Notes under the pieces: model-generated
What the model was told of the DNA's origin: nothing
Databases searched by the model: none
The model's input: the letters and a program-made list of their open reading frames with translations, nothing else
Origin: Halomonas sp. 'Soap Lake #6'
GTDB taxonomy: Bacteria; Pseudomonadota; Gammaproteobacteria; Pseudomonadales; Halomonadaceae
Direction: 5' to 3'
NCBI RefSeq assembly: GCF_003031405.1
Contig: NZ_CP020469.1
Location: 434,001 to 498,000, forward strand
DNA: 64,000 bases
Shown here: positions 33,790 to 43,597 of the stretch, one piece after another
How the letters are laid out: every line of letters starts with the position of its first letter
Numbering within the stretch: position 1 is the first letter of the stretch
Translations under genes and position numbers: made by a program

Positions 33790-35502
33790 ATGACCTCGAC
33801 TTCTGTCGCCTCGCCGAGCTTCGGCGATCTGGCTCTATTGCCTGCTGTTCTGTCTGCTGTTGAAGCACAGGGCTACGAAATTCCTTCGCCGATCCAGGCG
33901 CAGACGATTCCTGCGTTGCTGGAAGGCCGCGATATGCTGGGCCAAGCACAAACTGGTACTGGTAAAACCGCTGCGTTTGCACTGCCATTATTGTCGCGTT
34001 TAGAACTGAATCGTCGTGAGCCGCAAGTGTTAGTAATGGCTCCGACCCGCGAGCTTGCTCAGCAGGTTGCCGCCTCATTTAGTAAGTATGGCCAAAATCT
34101 TAAAGGTCTCGAAGTCGCTATTCTTTGTGGCGGCCAGGAGTACCGTGAACAGTTGGGCGCCCTTAAGCGTGGCGCACATGTAGTAGTAGGCACCCCAGGT
34201 CGTATTATCGATCACCTGGATCGCGGTAGCCTGAAACTTGACGGCCTCTCGGCACTAGTGCTTGATGAAGCTGACGAAATGCTGCGCATGGGCTTTATCG
34301 ACGACGTAAAACGCGTGGTTGCCGATACCCCGAAAGATGCGCAACGTGTGTTCTTCTCGGCCACACTGCCGACCGAAATTGAGCGTATTGTTAACCGTTA
34401 TCTGGTTAACCCGGTAAAAGTTGCGATTGAATCGCGCACTACTACCGGTGAGAACATCGAGCAGCGCATTGTACGCGTTGACGGTGGCGCTAAGCTTGAA
34501 GCTGTAGCACGTATACTTGAAGTTGAGCCGGTTGATGCCGCTATCGTCTTCGTACGTACCCGTGCTGCTTGTACTACGTTGGTTGAGCAATTAACCGCAC
34601 GTGGTGTTAACGCTGCTGGCCTGTCAGGCGATCTTGACCAGAGCCTACGCGAACGGACCATTACGCGCTTGAAGCGTGGTAAGGTCGACGTATTGATAGC
34701 TACCGATGTGGCTGCTCGCGGTCTAGATGTATCGCGTATTACCCACGTTATTAACTACGATCTGCCGCAAGATGCAGAAGCGTATACCCACCGTATCGGT
34801 CGTACCGGTCGTGCGGGCCGTAGCGGTATTGCGATCACCTTTGCTGGCTTCCGTGAAGGCCGTAAAGTCGGCTGGATGGAGCAGGCAACCGGTCAGAAAA
34901 TGACTGAAATGCCGCTGCCTGACGAAGCCGCTATCCGTGCTCACCGCGATGAAGTGTTCCACCATCGTGTAGTGGCAGCCCTGACCAAAGGCGCTGAAGA
35001 ACAGCGTGCACTGGTTGAGCGTTTGGTCGAAGAAGGTCACGACGCTGTCGAGCTGGCTTGCGCCTTTGCTGCAATGGCCCGTGCTGACGAAGCACCGATT
35101 GGCCGCTTGCAGGCTCCGCGTAAAGAGCGTCCTACACGTGATGGCGCGCCAGCCGGTAAGCCGGGTGCTCGTCGCGAGCGTTCAAGCGCTCCCAGCGAAG
35201 GTATGACTCGCTATCGCGTTTCTGTTGGCCATAAAGATGGCGTGAAGCCAGGCCAGTTAGTGGGTGCCTTGGCTAACGAAGGCGGTATTGAGGGTGCGCG
35301 TATCGGTCGTATCGATATTCGTAATGCCTTCTCAGTGGTTGAGCTGCCCAGTGGCCTGCCTTCTACTATTCTAGCGAAAATGGCCCGTGCCCGAGTGGCT
35401 GGCCGCCCGTTGGAAATTAGCGAAGACAGCGCTCCTGAGCGTGCACCACGCCGTCGCCGTGACGATGGTGACGCGCCGGTTCGTCGCCGCGAACGCGCTT
35501 AA
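33790..35502 (+). CDS. deaD: DEAD-box RNA helicase
   Basis: 570 residues. Helicase motifs in order: Q motif (IPSPIQAQTIP), AQTGTGKT, PTRELAQQ, VLDEADEMLRMG, FFSATLP, then IATDVAARGLD and HRIGRTGRAGR. A C-terminal DbpA-type RNA-binding domain follows (RYRVSVGHKDGVKPGQLVGALANEGGIEGARIGRIDIR), and the tail is rich in Arg. This is CsdA/DeaD, which helps ribosome assembly and mRNA turnover at low temperature. AAGGTG precedes the ATG. A long leader lies upstream and a strong terminator downstream. Confidence 0.93.
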   Translation: MTSTSVASPSFGDLALLPAVLSAVEAQGYEIPSPIQAQTIPALLEGRDMLGQAQTGTGKTAAFALPLLSRLELNRREPQVLVMAPTRELAQQVAASFSKYGQNLKGLEVAILCGGQEYREQLGALKRGAHVVVGTPGRIIDHLDRGSLKLDGLSALVLDEADEMLRMGFIDDVKRVVADTPKDAQRVFFSATLPTEIERIVNRYLVNPVKVAIESRTTTGENIEQRIVRVDGGAKLEAVARILEVEPVDAAIVFVRTRAACTTLVEQLTARGVNAAGLSGDLDQSLRERTITRLKRGKVDVLIATDVAARGLDVSRITHVINYDLPQDAEAYTHRIGRTGRAGRSGIAITFAGFREGRKVGWMEQATGQKMTEMPLPDEAAIRAHRDEVFHHRVVAALTKGAEEQRALVERLVEEGHDAVELACAFAAMARADEAPIGRLQAPRKERPTRDGAPAGKPGARRERSSAPSEGMTRYRVSVGHKDGVKPGQLVGALANEGGIEGARIGRIDIRNAFSVVELPSGLPSTILAKMARARVAGRPLEISEDSAPERAPRRRRDDGDAPVRRRERA

Positions 35503-35558
35503 GCGAATATCAGGCGCTCTTGTTGTGGGCGCCTAGCGATTCGTACTTGAACGTGCAA

Positions 35559-35598
35559 AATCCCCCTGTGCCGCTGGCATAGGGGGATTTTTTTTGGC
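35559..35598 (+). terminator. Terminator after deaD
   Basis: AATCCCCCT-g-TGCC-gct-GGCA-t-AGGGGGATT forms a long stem with one internal mismatch, followed by eight T. It separates deaD from nfi. Confidence 0.9.
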
Positions 35599-35655
35599 TA
35601 CCATGATGTTGGCTACCTTTATGAGCATTCGTTTGAAACCTTTTCAGGAGCAAGC

Positions 35656-36339
35656 ATGGAAGCACTGCACGAATGGAACCTTACCCCTAAGCAGGCGGTT
35701 GCTCTGCAAGCAGAGCTGGCAAAGAGATTAGAGAGCACTGATCGCATTGATCCGGTAGAACATATTGCAGGGGTAGATATTGGTTTTGAGGAAGAAGGAG
35801 CCATCACCCGTGCGGCAGTGGTGGTGCTCAAGTGGGAGTTAGCCGCTGTGCCCTCGCTTACGGTTGTCGAGCAAGCAGTACATCGCGAGCCAACGCGCAT
35901 GCCCTATATTCCTGGTCTGCTCTCTTTTCGCGAGGTACCTGCTGCTCTGGGTGCGTTCGCAAAGCTCAGTGTAAAGCCTGAGTTGGTGATGGTGGATGGA
36001 CAGGGGATTGCCCATCCACGGCGCCTTGGCGTTGCTGCTCATCTGGGGCTATGGCTGGATTTGCCGACCATCGGTATCGCTAAGTCACGGCTGTATGGCA
36101 AGCATCCCGACGTCGGCGAAGCGCGGGGTGATTGGGTTCCTCTGACAGCTGGCAGTGATGTTATTGGCGCGGTGTTGCGTTCACGGGCAAAGGTTAAGCC
36201 AGTATTTGTGTCACCTGGGCATCGGCTCTCTCTTGATACCTCCCTCACATGGGTGATGCGCTGCTTAGGCCGTACAAAGCTGCCCGAGCCAACCCACCTA
36301 GCAGATCGGTTGGCCTCGCGGCGTGGGTCGCAAGGCTAG
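35656..36339 (+). CDS. nfi: Endonuclease V (deoxyinosine-specific)
   Basis: 227 residues, the usual length. Catalytic residues are in place: Asp41 in GVDIGFE, Glu93 in FREVPA, Asp114 in VMVDGQGIAHPRRLG, and Lys143 in IGIAKSRL. The enzyme nicks DNA at the second bond 3' of deoxyinosine, starting repair of deaminated adenine. CAGGAG precedes the ATG. Its stop codon starts a tract of short AACTATACAAAG-type repeats that runs to the convergent gene. Confidence 0.92.
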   Translation: MEALHEWNLTPKQAVALQAELAKRLESTDRIDPVEHIAGVDIGFEEEGAITRAAVVVLKWELAAVPSLTVVEQAVHREPTRMPYIPGLLSFREVPAALGAFAKLSVKPELVMVDGQGIAHPRRLGVAAHLGLWLDLPTIGIAKSRLYGKHPDVGEARGDWVPLTAGSDVIGAVLRSRAKVKPVFVSPGHRLSLDTSLTWVMRCLGRTKLPEPTHLADRLASRRGSQG

Positions 36340-36420
36340 CAGATGCTATACAAAAGCTACACAAAAACTATACAAAGGCTAGGGCAAAGGCTAGGACAAA
36401 GACTATACAAAGGCTAGGAA
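36340..36420. repeat. Degenerate 11-12 bp tandem repeats between nfi and the amidotransferase gene
   Basis: About seven units of the type GCTATACAAAA / GCTAGGACAAAG run in tandem. The tract starts at the nfi stop codon and includes the convergent gene's stop codon (36403-36405) and last four codons. Confidence 0.8.
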
Positions 36421-37113
36421 GCGCCGCAGCAAGCTGGAGGCATCGGGTGTGTCAGTGACTGCCACAAGCAGCTCTTCTGGATCTTCTCCTTGGTCGCGCA
36501 GCGCTGCCCGCTGGCGTTCGATGTAAGCGCGCATTACTGGCGGGGTGAACTCGGGGTGAAACTGGACACTCCACTGGCGGGGGCCGTAGCGCAGCGCTTG
36601 ATGGGCGTCGTGGCTGTTGTGGGCCAACACTGTAGTATTGGTTGGCAGTTCCATCACCGATTGCGCATGGGTAAGATGTGCTGGAAAGCTTTCAGGTAAT
36701 TGGCTAAACAGCGGATCTTGCTGACCTGCCTGGGTAAGTCGCACGCGACGTGTACCAGACTCACGCCCAGTGGGGTGGTAATCGCTAGTGCCCCCTAGGG
36801 CGGCGGCCATTAATTGGTGGCCATAGCAAACACCCAATAAAGGAATGTCTTCGGCTAAAGCCTGCTGCAGCCAGGGCTTTAGCGCCTCGCTCCATGGCTC
36901 TGCGTTGCTCACCATGCTATGTGAACCGGTAATAACCGCGCCCGCAACGTTAGCTGGAGGCGTGCTGGTTAGCCGTGCATCCCATATGGCAAGCGATAGG
37001 TGCGCGGGAAGGGCGGCACTTAATTGCTCGATAAAGAGCTGCTCGAAATCACCATGTTGATCGACTACTTCGGGAAAGGCGTCACCGGTTTTGATAATGA
37101 CTAAAGAGGTCAT
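36403..37113 (-). CDS. Class I glutamine amidotransferase-like protein
   Basis: 236 residues, one GATase domain like that of GuaA. Nucleophile elbow GVCYGHQLMAAALGG, with the catalytic Cys, and the histidine segment VQFHPEFTP followed by the expected Glu are present. It carries no synthetase partner domain and no ATP-pyrophosphatase next door. Stand-alone relatives hydrolyse gamma-glutamyl compounds or are of unknown use. The C-terminal end falls in a tandem-repeat tract, so the last residues may vary among strains. Confidence 0.8.
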   Translation of the reverse strand: MTSLVIIKTGDAFPEVVDQHGDFEQLFIEQLSAALPAHLSLAIWDARLTSTPPANVAGAVITGSHSMVSNAEPWSEALKPWLQQALAEDIPLLGVCYGHQLMAAALGGTSDYHPTGRESGTRRVRLTQAGQQDPLFSQLPESFPAHLTHAQSVMELPTNTTVLAHNSHDAHQALRYGPRQWSVQFHPEFTPPVMRAYIERQRAALRDQGEDPEELLVAVTDTPDASSLLRRFLAFV

Positions 37114-37262
37114 GGGGTTCTCATCGTCGTGTTAATTCTGAGCCAGTGCATTTTATCCATGGAAAGCGTGTACCGTAGCGTAAAGATAGCCGCATCAGGG
37201 TATTCCCCTGTAAGCTGAAGCTTCTCGCTATTGACCGTTTTACCATAGATTAGGAGTTTGAT

Positions 37263-37766
37263 ATGCAACAGATTACCCGTGCAGGACAACCTATGGATGT
37301 AGCTGGCATGCTACCTGCCGCTGGTCAAACGGCTCCCGCCATGACGCTGACTAATGCTAACCTGGAAGATGTCACCCTGGATACGTATCAGGGCAAACGT
37401 AAAGTGCTGAATATTATTCCTAGTGTGGATACGCCCACCTGCGCTACCTCTACGCGACGCTTTAACGAGTTGGCTTCTAGCTTGGAGAATACTGTGGTAC
37501 TGGTCGTATCCGCTGACCTGCCGTTTGCAGCGATGCGCTTTTGTGGAGCGGAAGGATTGGATAATGTCGAGACCCTTTCAACGTTCCGCCACCGCGAGTT
37601 TCAGGAAGCATGGGGAGTGGCACTGTGTAATAGCGCCATGGAGGGTTTATGCGCCCGTGCGGTGGTAGTGTTAGATGCTGACAATCGTGTGCTCCACAGC
37701 GAGCTAGTTAGCGAGATTAAGAATGAGCCGGACTACGATGCGGCGTTAGCAGCGTTAAGCCGCTAG
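37263..37766 (+). CDS. tpx: Thiol peroxidase
   Basis: 167 residues, the standard Tpx length. The peroxidatic cysteine is Cys60 in [16 protein letters not shown] and the resolving cysteine is Cys94 in [11 protein letters not shown], the two-cysteine spacing of atypical Tpx. The protein reduces H2O2 and alkyl hydroperoxides using thioredoxin. Its stop overlaps the end of the convergent C26 gene by 4 bp. Confidence 0.93.
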   Translation: MQQITRAGQPMDVAGMLPAAGQTAPAMTLTNANLEDVTLDTYQGKRKVLNIIPSVDTPTCATSTRRFNELASSLENTVVLVVSADLPFAAMRFCGAEGLDNVETLSTFRHREFQEAWGVALCNSAMEGLCARAVVVLDADNRVLHSELVSEIKNEPDYDAALAALSR

Positions 37767-38458
37767 CTGAGTGGCGGTGAGCCTGAATTAGCGCGCGCTT
37801 TGTTGGCAGCCGCCACCAGCGCGCTAAACAAGCGCTGCTGGGGGCGGTTGAAAATTAGCCACTCTGGGTGCCACTGCACGCCGATTAAAAAGTCGTGTTC
37901 TGTTGATTCGATACCTTGTACTAACCCATCCCTATCACGAGCGACAATGTTAATTCCTCTACCCGCTTTATTGACGGCCTGATGGTGCAGGCTGTTGACT
38001 CGGCACCATGTTACCCCCAGTAGTTGATGGAGTTGGCTAGCGCCTACAATATCGACTGTTTTGCGAGGTAGTACAGTACGCCGCCGTTTTAAGCCTTCAT
38101 GAGTTGTGTAAATGTCGGGGTCAAGGGTGCCGCCTAAGTGGACATTGATTAATTGCGCACCTCGGCAGATACCAAGCACTGGAGTGTCTTTAGGGATAAA
38201 GCGTTCAAGCAAGCTAAGCTCCAGTGCATCCCGTGCCGGGTCCAAGCGCACGTCCAGCTGTACTTCGCCGCCGTATAGATGAGCCTGAATATCGTCACCA
38301 CCACCAATAATTAAACCATCCAAGTAGTTGGGGAGTGGGCGAGAGGGGGATAAGCGAAGTGGTTTTCCGCCATGCCGCCATACAGCAAACCAGTCAAACC
38401 AAAACGCAAGTTGGCTTTTATGGTCTGATGAGGTAATTCCAATAAGTGGTCGAGACAT
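37763..38458 (-). CDS. Gamma-glutamyl hydrolase-type class I GATase (peptidase C26)
   Basis: 231 residues. The C26 motifs are [16 protein letters not shown], the nucleophile [15 protein letters not shown] and VQWHPEW. Relatives such as PuuD hydrolyse gamma-glutamyl amides. The gene directly follows the amidoligase gene (26-bp gap), and this pair is known from comparative work on amidoligase operons: one enzyme makes gamma-glutamyl or similar amide bonds and the other removes them. The M at 38458 gives the family N-terminus ([12 protein letters not shown]); the frame extends to 38566 inside the amidoligase gene. Confidence 0.85.
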   Translation of the reverse strand: MSRPLIGITSSDHKSQLAFWFDWFAVWRHGGKPLRLSPSRPLPNYLDGLIIGGGDDIQAHLYGGEVQLDVRLDPARDALELSLLERFIPKDTPVLGICRGAQLINVHLGGTLDPDIYTTHEGLKRRRTVLPRKTVDIVGASQLHQLLGVTWCRVNSLHHQAVNKAGRGINIVARDRDGLVQGIESTEHDFLIGVQWHPEWLIFNRPQQRLFSALVAAANKARANSGSPPLS

Positions 38459-38483
38459 GCTGACAGGACTCACTGTTGCAGTG

Positions 38484-39494
38484 TTAGTGGTGGCGACCAA
38501 GTAAGCTAAGCAGCTTCTCTTTAAAACGCGCAAGCAAAGGGCGGTTATGGTAAGCGATATATTCATCGCAGCGTGCCCGTAAAATACTGGCGTTAGCGGC
38601 TAGCTTTTCGACTTCCACCCAGCGGTTCCACTCCATTACCGAGCCCCATCCAAGCTGCGATAGTTGCGCATTGGGCAGCCTATAGTGAAAGGTTGGGCGA
38701 GGCTTGATTAACAGAGTATGTAGTAACGGATGGGGATGCTCGGGGCGCAGATAGGCGAACAGCGGTAAAAGGTCTAGTTCGCGATTACGAGTGGGGTTGA
38801 AGTGCAGGTAATCCTCAATAAAACTGTCTAGGTCCGGCTGATAATTAAAGTCCAGAATTTTTAATGCGTACTCTTTGGGAAAGGGGTTGGCATGGGGTAG
38901 AACTTCTCGAGTGATATCCACCTTGATCTCATCACGCAGCCAGCTGGCCAACAGTAAGTAGGCGCGCATCATGGTCAGCAGGTAATCAACATCCAGCCGT
39001 TCAACTTCGGGATTCAGGTGTAAGCCAAAGCCATACAGCAAACTGGCGTCGGTGCCTTTGGCACCCCGGTCACGTAAGGTTTGGAACAGCGTATCTAATG
39101 TTTCCAGTTCATTCCAAGGAACCGGAGGACAAACGATTTCAGTGGGCACTAACCCCGTCACCATATCGCCAATCAGTTCTCGCGTTTTCTGGTGGAACAC
39201 CACTCTTCGTTGGTGCTGCTGGCGTGCCCATTCGCTATCGCTTTCATGGCCACTTTCCAATAGCTCTGGTACGGGGTGGGCATATTGGGTATCCAACTCA
39301 ATACCGAACTCACCCCATCGCGTACCTTCTACCAGTAGCCGGTGGGGGCTTACCACGTTAAGCTCACCACCAAATAAGCCACACACTAGCTCTGCCGTAT
39401 CACGAGGCGGTAGGCCAGCAAATTCAACCTCTACACCAACACGTCTTATTTGACCGTGGCTATTGAAACGGTTGGGGGGAGCTTGCAGCGTCAT
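38484..39494 (-). CDS. Amidoligase family protein
   Basis: 336 residues. The N-terminal motif RRVGVEVEFAGLPPRDTAELV and later YGFGLHLNPEV and DFNYQPDLDSFIEDYL fit the amidoligase_2 family, which has a glutamine-synthetase-like fold and joins an amine to a carboxylate with ATP. Its acceptor and donor are unknown. It forms a two-gene unit with the C26 hydrolase. AAGGA precedes the ATG. I cannot tell whether it modifies a small molecule or a protein. Confidence 0.82.
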   Translation of the reverse strand: MTLQAPPNRFNSHGQIRRVGVEVEFAGLPPRDTAELVCGLFGGELNVVSPHRLLVEGTRWGEFGIELDTQYAHPVPELLESGHESDSEWARQQHQRRVVFHQKTRELIGDMVTGLVPTEIVCPPVPWNELETLDTLFQTLRDRGAKGTDASLLYGFGLHLNPEVERLDVDYLLTMMRAYLLLASWLRDEIKVDITREVLPHANPFPKEYALKILDFNYQPDLDSFIEDYLHFNPTRNRELDLLPLFAYLRPEHPHPLLHTLLIKPRPTFHYRLPNAQLSQLGWGSVMEWNRWVEVEKLAANASILRARCDEYIAYHNRPLLARFKEKLLSLLGRHH

Positions 39495-39621
39495 CTCGTC
39501 ATCCTTGAGGTGAACGTTTAAGTGCTCAGCCTATCATAGTCACGCGTTGACACTGAGCGTATTCAGTCAAGTAAGTATCGATAAACCGGTGTTTTTAATC
39601 GGCCAATGACAGGAGTAAAGC

Positions 39622-42072
39622 GTGCGACAGTACTGGCTAAGTAAGATGGTGATAGGCGTTATCCTGACAGTTTTGTTAGGTATAGCGACCCAAGCCCAGG
39701 CGCAGAACGTGTCGCTGCCTAGTCTCGTCGGTAGTAACCACTCCAGTGAAGAGATTGACGTGGGTAGCGAGAGCTTTCAAGGCTCGCTGAATGACGTTAT
39801 CTCCATGCTGGAGAATGAGGGGCGCCGAACAGAATTACTTAACTCGCTGCGTGAATTACAGCTCACTGCAGAAGCTACCGAAGAAGAGGGTGTTGCTCGC
39901 CAAGGGCTCTTGGGGGCGCTGGCAGACACTCTGAGTGACCTTGGCGAACAGGCTCAAACGGGTGATTCCCCCATTGATGAGTGGTCGCGCCAGCTAGTGC
40001 AAGGTGCTGATGATTTACGCGCCTTAAGTGAGGGGGCTGATCAAGGGGAAGCAATTCGTGCAGTGGCCGACGGTACCGTGCTTGCAGTTATTTGGGGCGT
40101 GTTACTGGTCATGATGATCGCGTTTGGGCGTTTGGTTGCCACACGGCGTGAGTGGCCTTTGGACCTGCCTCGTGACCCGAAAGCCTGGCTGCTGGCAGTC
40201 CACTTTTTGCGGCGTATGTTGCCCTGGACGTTCGCGTTTGCGATCACGCTGGGTATCGGCCAATTGCTGCCTTCAAGCTCAGGGCGCACGTTAGTGCTGG
40301 TGGTTGCTTATATTTGCTTATGTGGACGTGCGCTTTCGGTTGTGTTTGAAACAGTGATCGCATTTTTCAGCCGCGGGCACCGTTTTACGGCGGTGCAGCT
40401 TCTACAGCAGCGAGCGCTGCGTGGGCTGTTTGTTATCGGTGCATTGATAGCACTCGGCGATGCGGTGAATTCTACGCGCTTGGTAGAACTACTCGGTTCT
40501 GAGCTTTCAAGCTTAGTGTCTATGCTTGCTAATATGTTGGCCGCGCTACTATCGGCACGCTTTATTTTTAGGTTCAAGCGCCCCATTCGTCATCTGATTT
40601 GTAACCGTCCATACAAGCAGCGTCGAGATGCAAGTGCCGCGGTGGAAATGATCCGTGCTCTTGGTGGCCTATGGCATATTCCAGCACTTTTAATGGTAGG
40701 GGGCTCGCTTTTAGCGATCTTTATTACCGTTGGTGATGTAGGCACTGCGTTGGCTCGCTCGATTATCTCTGCAAGCTTGCTGGTGCTTACTTTAGTGGCG
40801 ACAGGGCTACTGCGCCGCCAGTCAGAGCGGATGGGCAAGCGCCGCCATCGGCACCGTTATAGCCAGTATCGTAAGCGTCTGGAGCGGTTTGGGTTTGTGC
40901 TGGCGCATATCTCAATCTGGATGGTGTTTGCTGAGCTTTCCATGCAAGTTTGGGGAGGCTCGTTGTTCGGCTTGGGGCAGCAGGCCGTGGCGAGTGCGCG
41001 GATTGGTCAAGCCTTGCTTAGCCTTGGGTCCACGGTACTGTTGGCGTGGCTGGTGTGGATATTTGCGGATACTGCTATCCAACGGGCGCTTAATTCCTCA
41101 GCACGCTCCCGGGGACGGCGAGTGAATCAAGCTCGGGCACAAACCATCACCCCAATGATCCGCAATGTGATTTTTGTCACGATTTTAATTATTGCGGTGA
41201 TTGCTGGATTGGCCAACCTGGGGGTGAATGTGACACCGCTGTTAGCGGGTGCTGGTGTGATTGGTTTGGCGATTGGCTTTGGTGCCCAAACACTAGTGCA
41301 GGATTTAATCACCGGTATCTTTATACTGATTGAAGACTCTCTGGCGGTCGATGATTTTGTCCAGATAAATGGTCATATGGGGACAGTGGAGGGCCTCACA
41401 CTGCGCACTGTCAAACTGCGTGATTTAGATGGCGTGGTACATATCATTACCTTTAGCCGTATTGAGTCGATCCATAACATGTCACGCCAGTTTGGCATCG
41501 CGTTAATGCGTATTCGCATCCCCTATGATATGAAAATCGACGATGCTATTACCTTAATGCAGGAAACCGCTCAGGAGCTGCGTAAAGACCCGATGATGCG
41601 ACACTATATTTGGTCGCCGCTGGAAATGCAGGGGGTACAAGGTTTTGAAGATGGCTGCCCCATTTTGCGTATGCGTTTTCGCACGGCACCAGAAATGCAG
41701 TGGGATGTGTCGCGTGCCTTTAACCTGCTCTTGAAGCAACGTATGGAAGCTCAGGCCATCGATCTGGGTGTACCGCGCCTAAGCGTAAGCATGGAAGCGC
41801 GTTCTGAAGACTCCACGCAAGATCGTGTACAAGAGAACACCGGTACGGATTTATCTCTCGATGAACAAGGGCAGGATAGGGGACAGGCGAGTGGTAAAGA
41901 CGAGCGGAAACGACCTACTCCGCCACAGCCTGCTCCGCGCCCAACAGCTGCAGAAACACGCCAGGATGACCTCGAGCGAACAGGAGAGTCATCTCGTGCC
42001 AAGCCCAAGTCCCAGGGTGAACCCAAAGGCGAGGCCTATGCCAGAGCCAGCGGCGAACAGGGCGATGAGTAA
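39622..42072 (+). CDS. Large mechanosensitive channel, MscS family
   Basis: 816 residues. Order: signal peptide (about residues 1-28, ending AQAQ), a periplasmic helical region to about 150, many hydrophobic segments from 150 to 520, then the MscS pore and beta domain: LLAGAGVIGLAIGFGAQTLVQDLITGIFILIEDSLAVDDFVQI. The C-terminal 90 residues are charged and low-complexity. It probably relieves pressure at osmotic downshock, fitting a halophile. The start is GTG with AGGAG upstream. The last 84 bp overlap the convergent gene. Confidence 0.88.
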   Translation: MRQYWLSKMVIGVILTVLLGIATQAQAQNVSLPSLVGSNHSSEEIDVGSESFQGSLNDVISMLENEGRRTELLNSLRELQLTAEATEEEGVARQGLLGALADTLSDLGEQAQTGDSPIDEWSRQLVQGADDLRALSEGADQGEAIRAVADGTVLAVIWGVLLVMMIAFGRLVATRREWPLDLPRDPKAWLLAVHFLRRMLPWTFAFAITLGIGQLLPSSSGRTLVLVVAYICLCGRALSVVFETVIAFFSRGHRFTAVQLLQQRALRGLFVIGALIALGDAVNSTRLVELLGSELSSLVSMLANMLAALLSARFIFRFKRPIRHLICNRPYKQRRDASAAVEMIRALGGLWHIPALLMVGGSLLAIFITVGDVGTALARSIISASLLVLTLVATGLLRRQSERMGKRRHRHRYSQYRKRLERFGFVLAHISIWMVFAELSMQVWGGSLFGLGQQAVASARIGQALLSLGSTVLLAWLVWIFADTAIQRALNSSARSRGRRVNQARAQTITPMIRNVIFVTILIIAVIAGLANLGVNVTPLLAGAGVIGLAIGFGAQTLVQDLITGIFILIEDSLAVDDFVQINGHMGTVEGLTLRTVKLRDLDGVVHIITFSRIESIHNMSRQFGIALMRIRIPYDMKIDDAITLMQETAQELRKDPMMRHYIWSPLEMQGVQGFEDGCPILRMRFRTAPEMQWDVSRAFNLLLKQRMEAQAIDLGVPRLSVSMEARSEDSTQDRVQENTGTDLSLDEQGQDRGQASGKDERKRPTPPQPAPRPTAAETRQDDLERTGESSRAKPKSQGEPKGEAYARASGEQGDE

Positions 42073-42420
42073 CAGCGGGCCTTTGAAGCGTCTCCAGTGA
42101 TTGTAAAGAGACACCGCGTAGCTGACGCGGTCTACCAGCTCGTCATGGCGGGAGATCGCGTTATCTGGTGGCAGAGAGAAGTCATTGGCTACATCCCCCT
42201 GCCAATGAGCACCGTGAGTTAGCCCCAGCCTGGCTCGTAATTGACCTATGTCGCTGACCGTTTTGTGGAGTTTGTTATAAGCGTCACGGTGCTCTGCAAC
42301 GCCGAGGACGGTTTCAGCATCCTGGCGTAGAGCGCTATTAGCACAGTGAGTAACAGCACTACTAATTTCATGGCTGTTTGCACTAGGTGAAAGGGCCAAG
42401 CGTTGATATAAATCGCGCAT
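41989..42420 (-). CDS. Small membrane protein with a J-like N-terminus lacking HPD
   Basis: 143 residues. The N-terminus (LYQRLALSPSANSHEISSAVTH) resembles helix I and II of a J domain, but no HPD triad follows, so it should not stimulate DnaK. The C-terminus has a glycine-rich membrane segment (LLLIALFAAGSGIGLAFGFTLGLGLG). It lies 107 bp after the TerB-J gene on the same strand and overlaps the MscS gene by 84 bp. No function is known to me. Confidence 0.5.
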   Translation of the reverse strand: MRDLYQRLALSPSANSHEISSAVTHCANSALRQDAETVLGVAEHRDAYNKLHKTVSDIGQLRARLGLTHGAHWQGDVANDFSLPPDNAISRHDELVDRVSYAVSLYNHWRRFKGPLLLIALFAAGSGIGLAFGFTLGLGLGTR

Positions 42421-42493
42421 AACGTGGTTAGTACTCGCAGGCCATAATGGCATTCATGTAGCAGTGATTTAACGCTCTTGGCGTTCTTAAGTA

Positions 42494-42540
42494 AGTCTGG
42501 ATAAGCAGTCTGGATAAGCAGTCTGGATTAATAAGTCTGC
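42494..42540. repeat. 13-bp tandem repeats at the TerB-J gene stop codon
   Basis: AGTCTGGATAAGC occurs twice exactly (42494-42506 and 42507-42519), then AGTCTGGATTAAT and AAGTCTGCATTA. The stop codon of the minus-strand gene (42528-42530) is in the tract. Confidence 0.8.
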
Positions 42541-43484
42541 ATTAGATAATCATAGGCGTTTTTTATACGTTGAAATCGTGCTGATGCAAGGGCTACCAAG
42601 TGGTCACTCTCCGAATAGAAGCGGTCGGGGTGATGTAGTTGTGCCATGCGGCGATAGGCTTGACGTACATCGGTGCGGCTAGCACCAGGTGCTAAGCCTA
42701 ACACGGCCAATGCACGGGTCGTGCGGTCGGCAGGAGGTGGGCTGCTTGAGCGTTGGCGCTGTTGGCGGCGGCGCGCTTCTTCCTGGCGAGCCTGTTCATG
42801 CTCCCGCTGGGCCTGCTCTCTTTGGGCTTGTTCTTGCCGGGCGCGCGCTTTGGCATTACGCGTTGCCTCCTGTTGGCGCTGCTGCTCCTGTTGTTTTTTC
42901 TGCTGCTTTTCTGTTTTCGCACGCTGGCGCTGTTCGGCTCGGGCGTGGGCTTCTTTGGCTTGCTGCTCGGCCGCTTGAGCTTCCTGTGCTTGGCGTGCGT
43001 GGTACTCTGGGTCGTGTTGCTGCCAATAAGCATCCCGGCTAGGGTCTTCGGGAGGGCTCAGAGGTTTGCCAGTCAGTTCTTGAAACAGCGTACTCAGCGT
43101 GCTGGGTGCGATGTTTAATAGGTCGGCCAGGAAACGCAAGATGTAATGGTTTGCCAGAGAGATTTCCCCGTCGTCCGTGGCAAGGGTAATGGCTTGATAA
43201 AGAGCGCTCAGGCTACGTTCGTTAGAACACTCTTTGCGCACAACTTCGGCAGCTAGCTGAATCGCCTGTAAGTCTTGGCTATGGGCAATGCTCATAATGG
43301 GCCCTAACTCATGGCCGTGGCGAAATTGTGCCGTTACCTGAGCCAAGCGGCGGCGGCGCTGGCCCTCTGAAACGTGCTGACGATGCACCAGCACCCAAGC
43401 CAACAATAGCAGGGTTGCCGTATCCACTTGGCTGCGGCTTTTTAGCAGCAGCAGCTCAAAGGGTGAAAAACGGGCAATGGACAT
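42528..43484 (-). CDS. TerB-like and J-domain protein with a long charged coiled coil
   Basis: 318 residues. Order: an N-terminal TerB/DjlA-like helical domain (about 15-140, with ATDDGEISLANHYILRFLADLL), a highly charged Gln/Arg/Ala/Glu-rich coiled coil (about 160-245), and a C-terminal J domain (ALAVLGLAPGASRTDVRQAYRRMAQLHHPDRF) with the HPD triad. DjlA has TerB then J but with a membrane anchor and short linker; here the anchor is absent and the linker is long. It probably recruits DnaK to an unknown client. The adjacent J-like membrane protein may be its partner. Confidence 0.75.
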   Translation of the reverse strand: MSIARFSPFELLLLKSRSQVDTATLLLLAWVLVHRQHVSEGQRRRRLAQVTAQFRHGHELGPIMSIAHSQDLQAIQLAAEVVRKECSNERSLSALYQAITLATDDGEISLANHYILRFLADLLNIAPSTLSTLFQELTGKPLSPPEDPSRDAYWQQHDPEYHARQAQEAQAAEQQAKEAHARAEQRQRAKTEKQQKKQQEQQRQQEATRNAKARARQEQAQREQAQREHEQARQEEARRRQQRQRSSSPPPADRTTRALAVLGLAPGASRTDVRQAYRRMAQLHHPDRFYSESDHLVALASARFQRIKNAYDYLMQTY

Positions 43485-43597
43485 TGCCTAGCTCCAAGGC
43501 GAAGAAGTGAACCACAGCTGAATTAAAGCGTGCCACCAGGGTTATTTTTAGCCATGGTATATCATCGCGTTACGCAATGAAGTAGGAGATTGGATAG

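Noticed and set aside
42673..43118. Long plus-strand Leu/Ala/Cys-rich ORFs opposite the TerB-J gene
   Set aside because: They are antisense shadows of the GC-rich Gln/Arg coiled coil.
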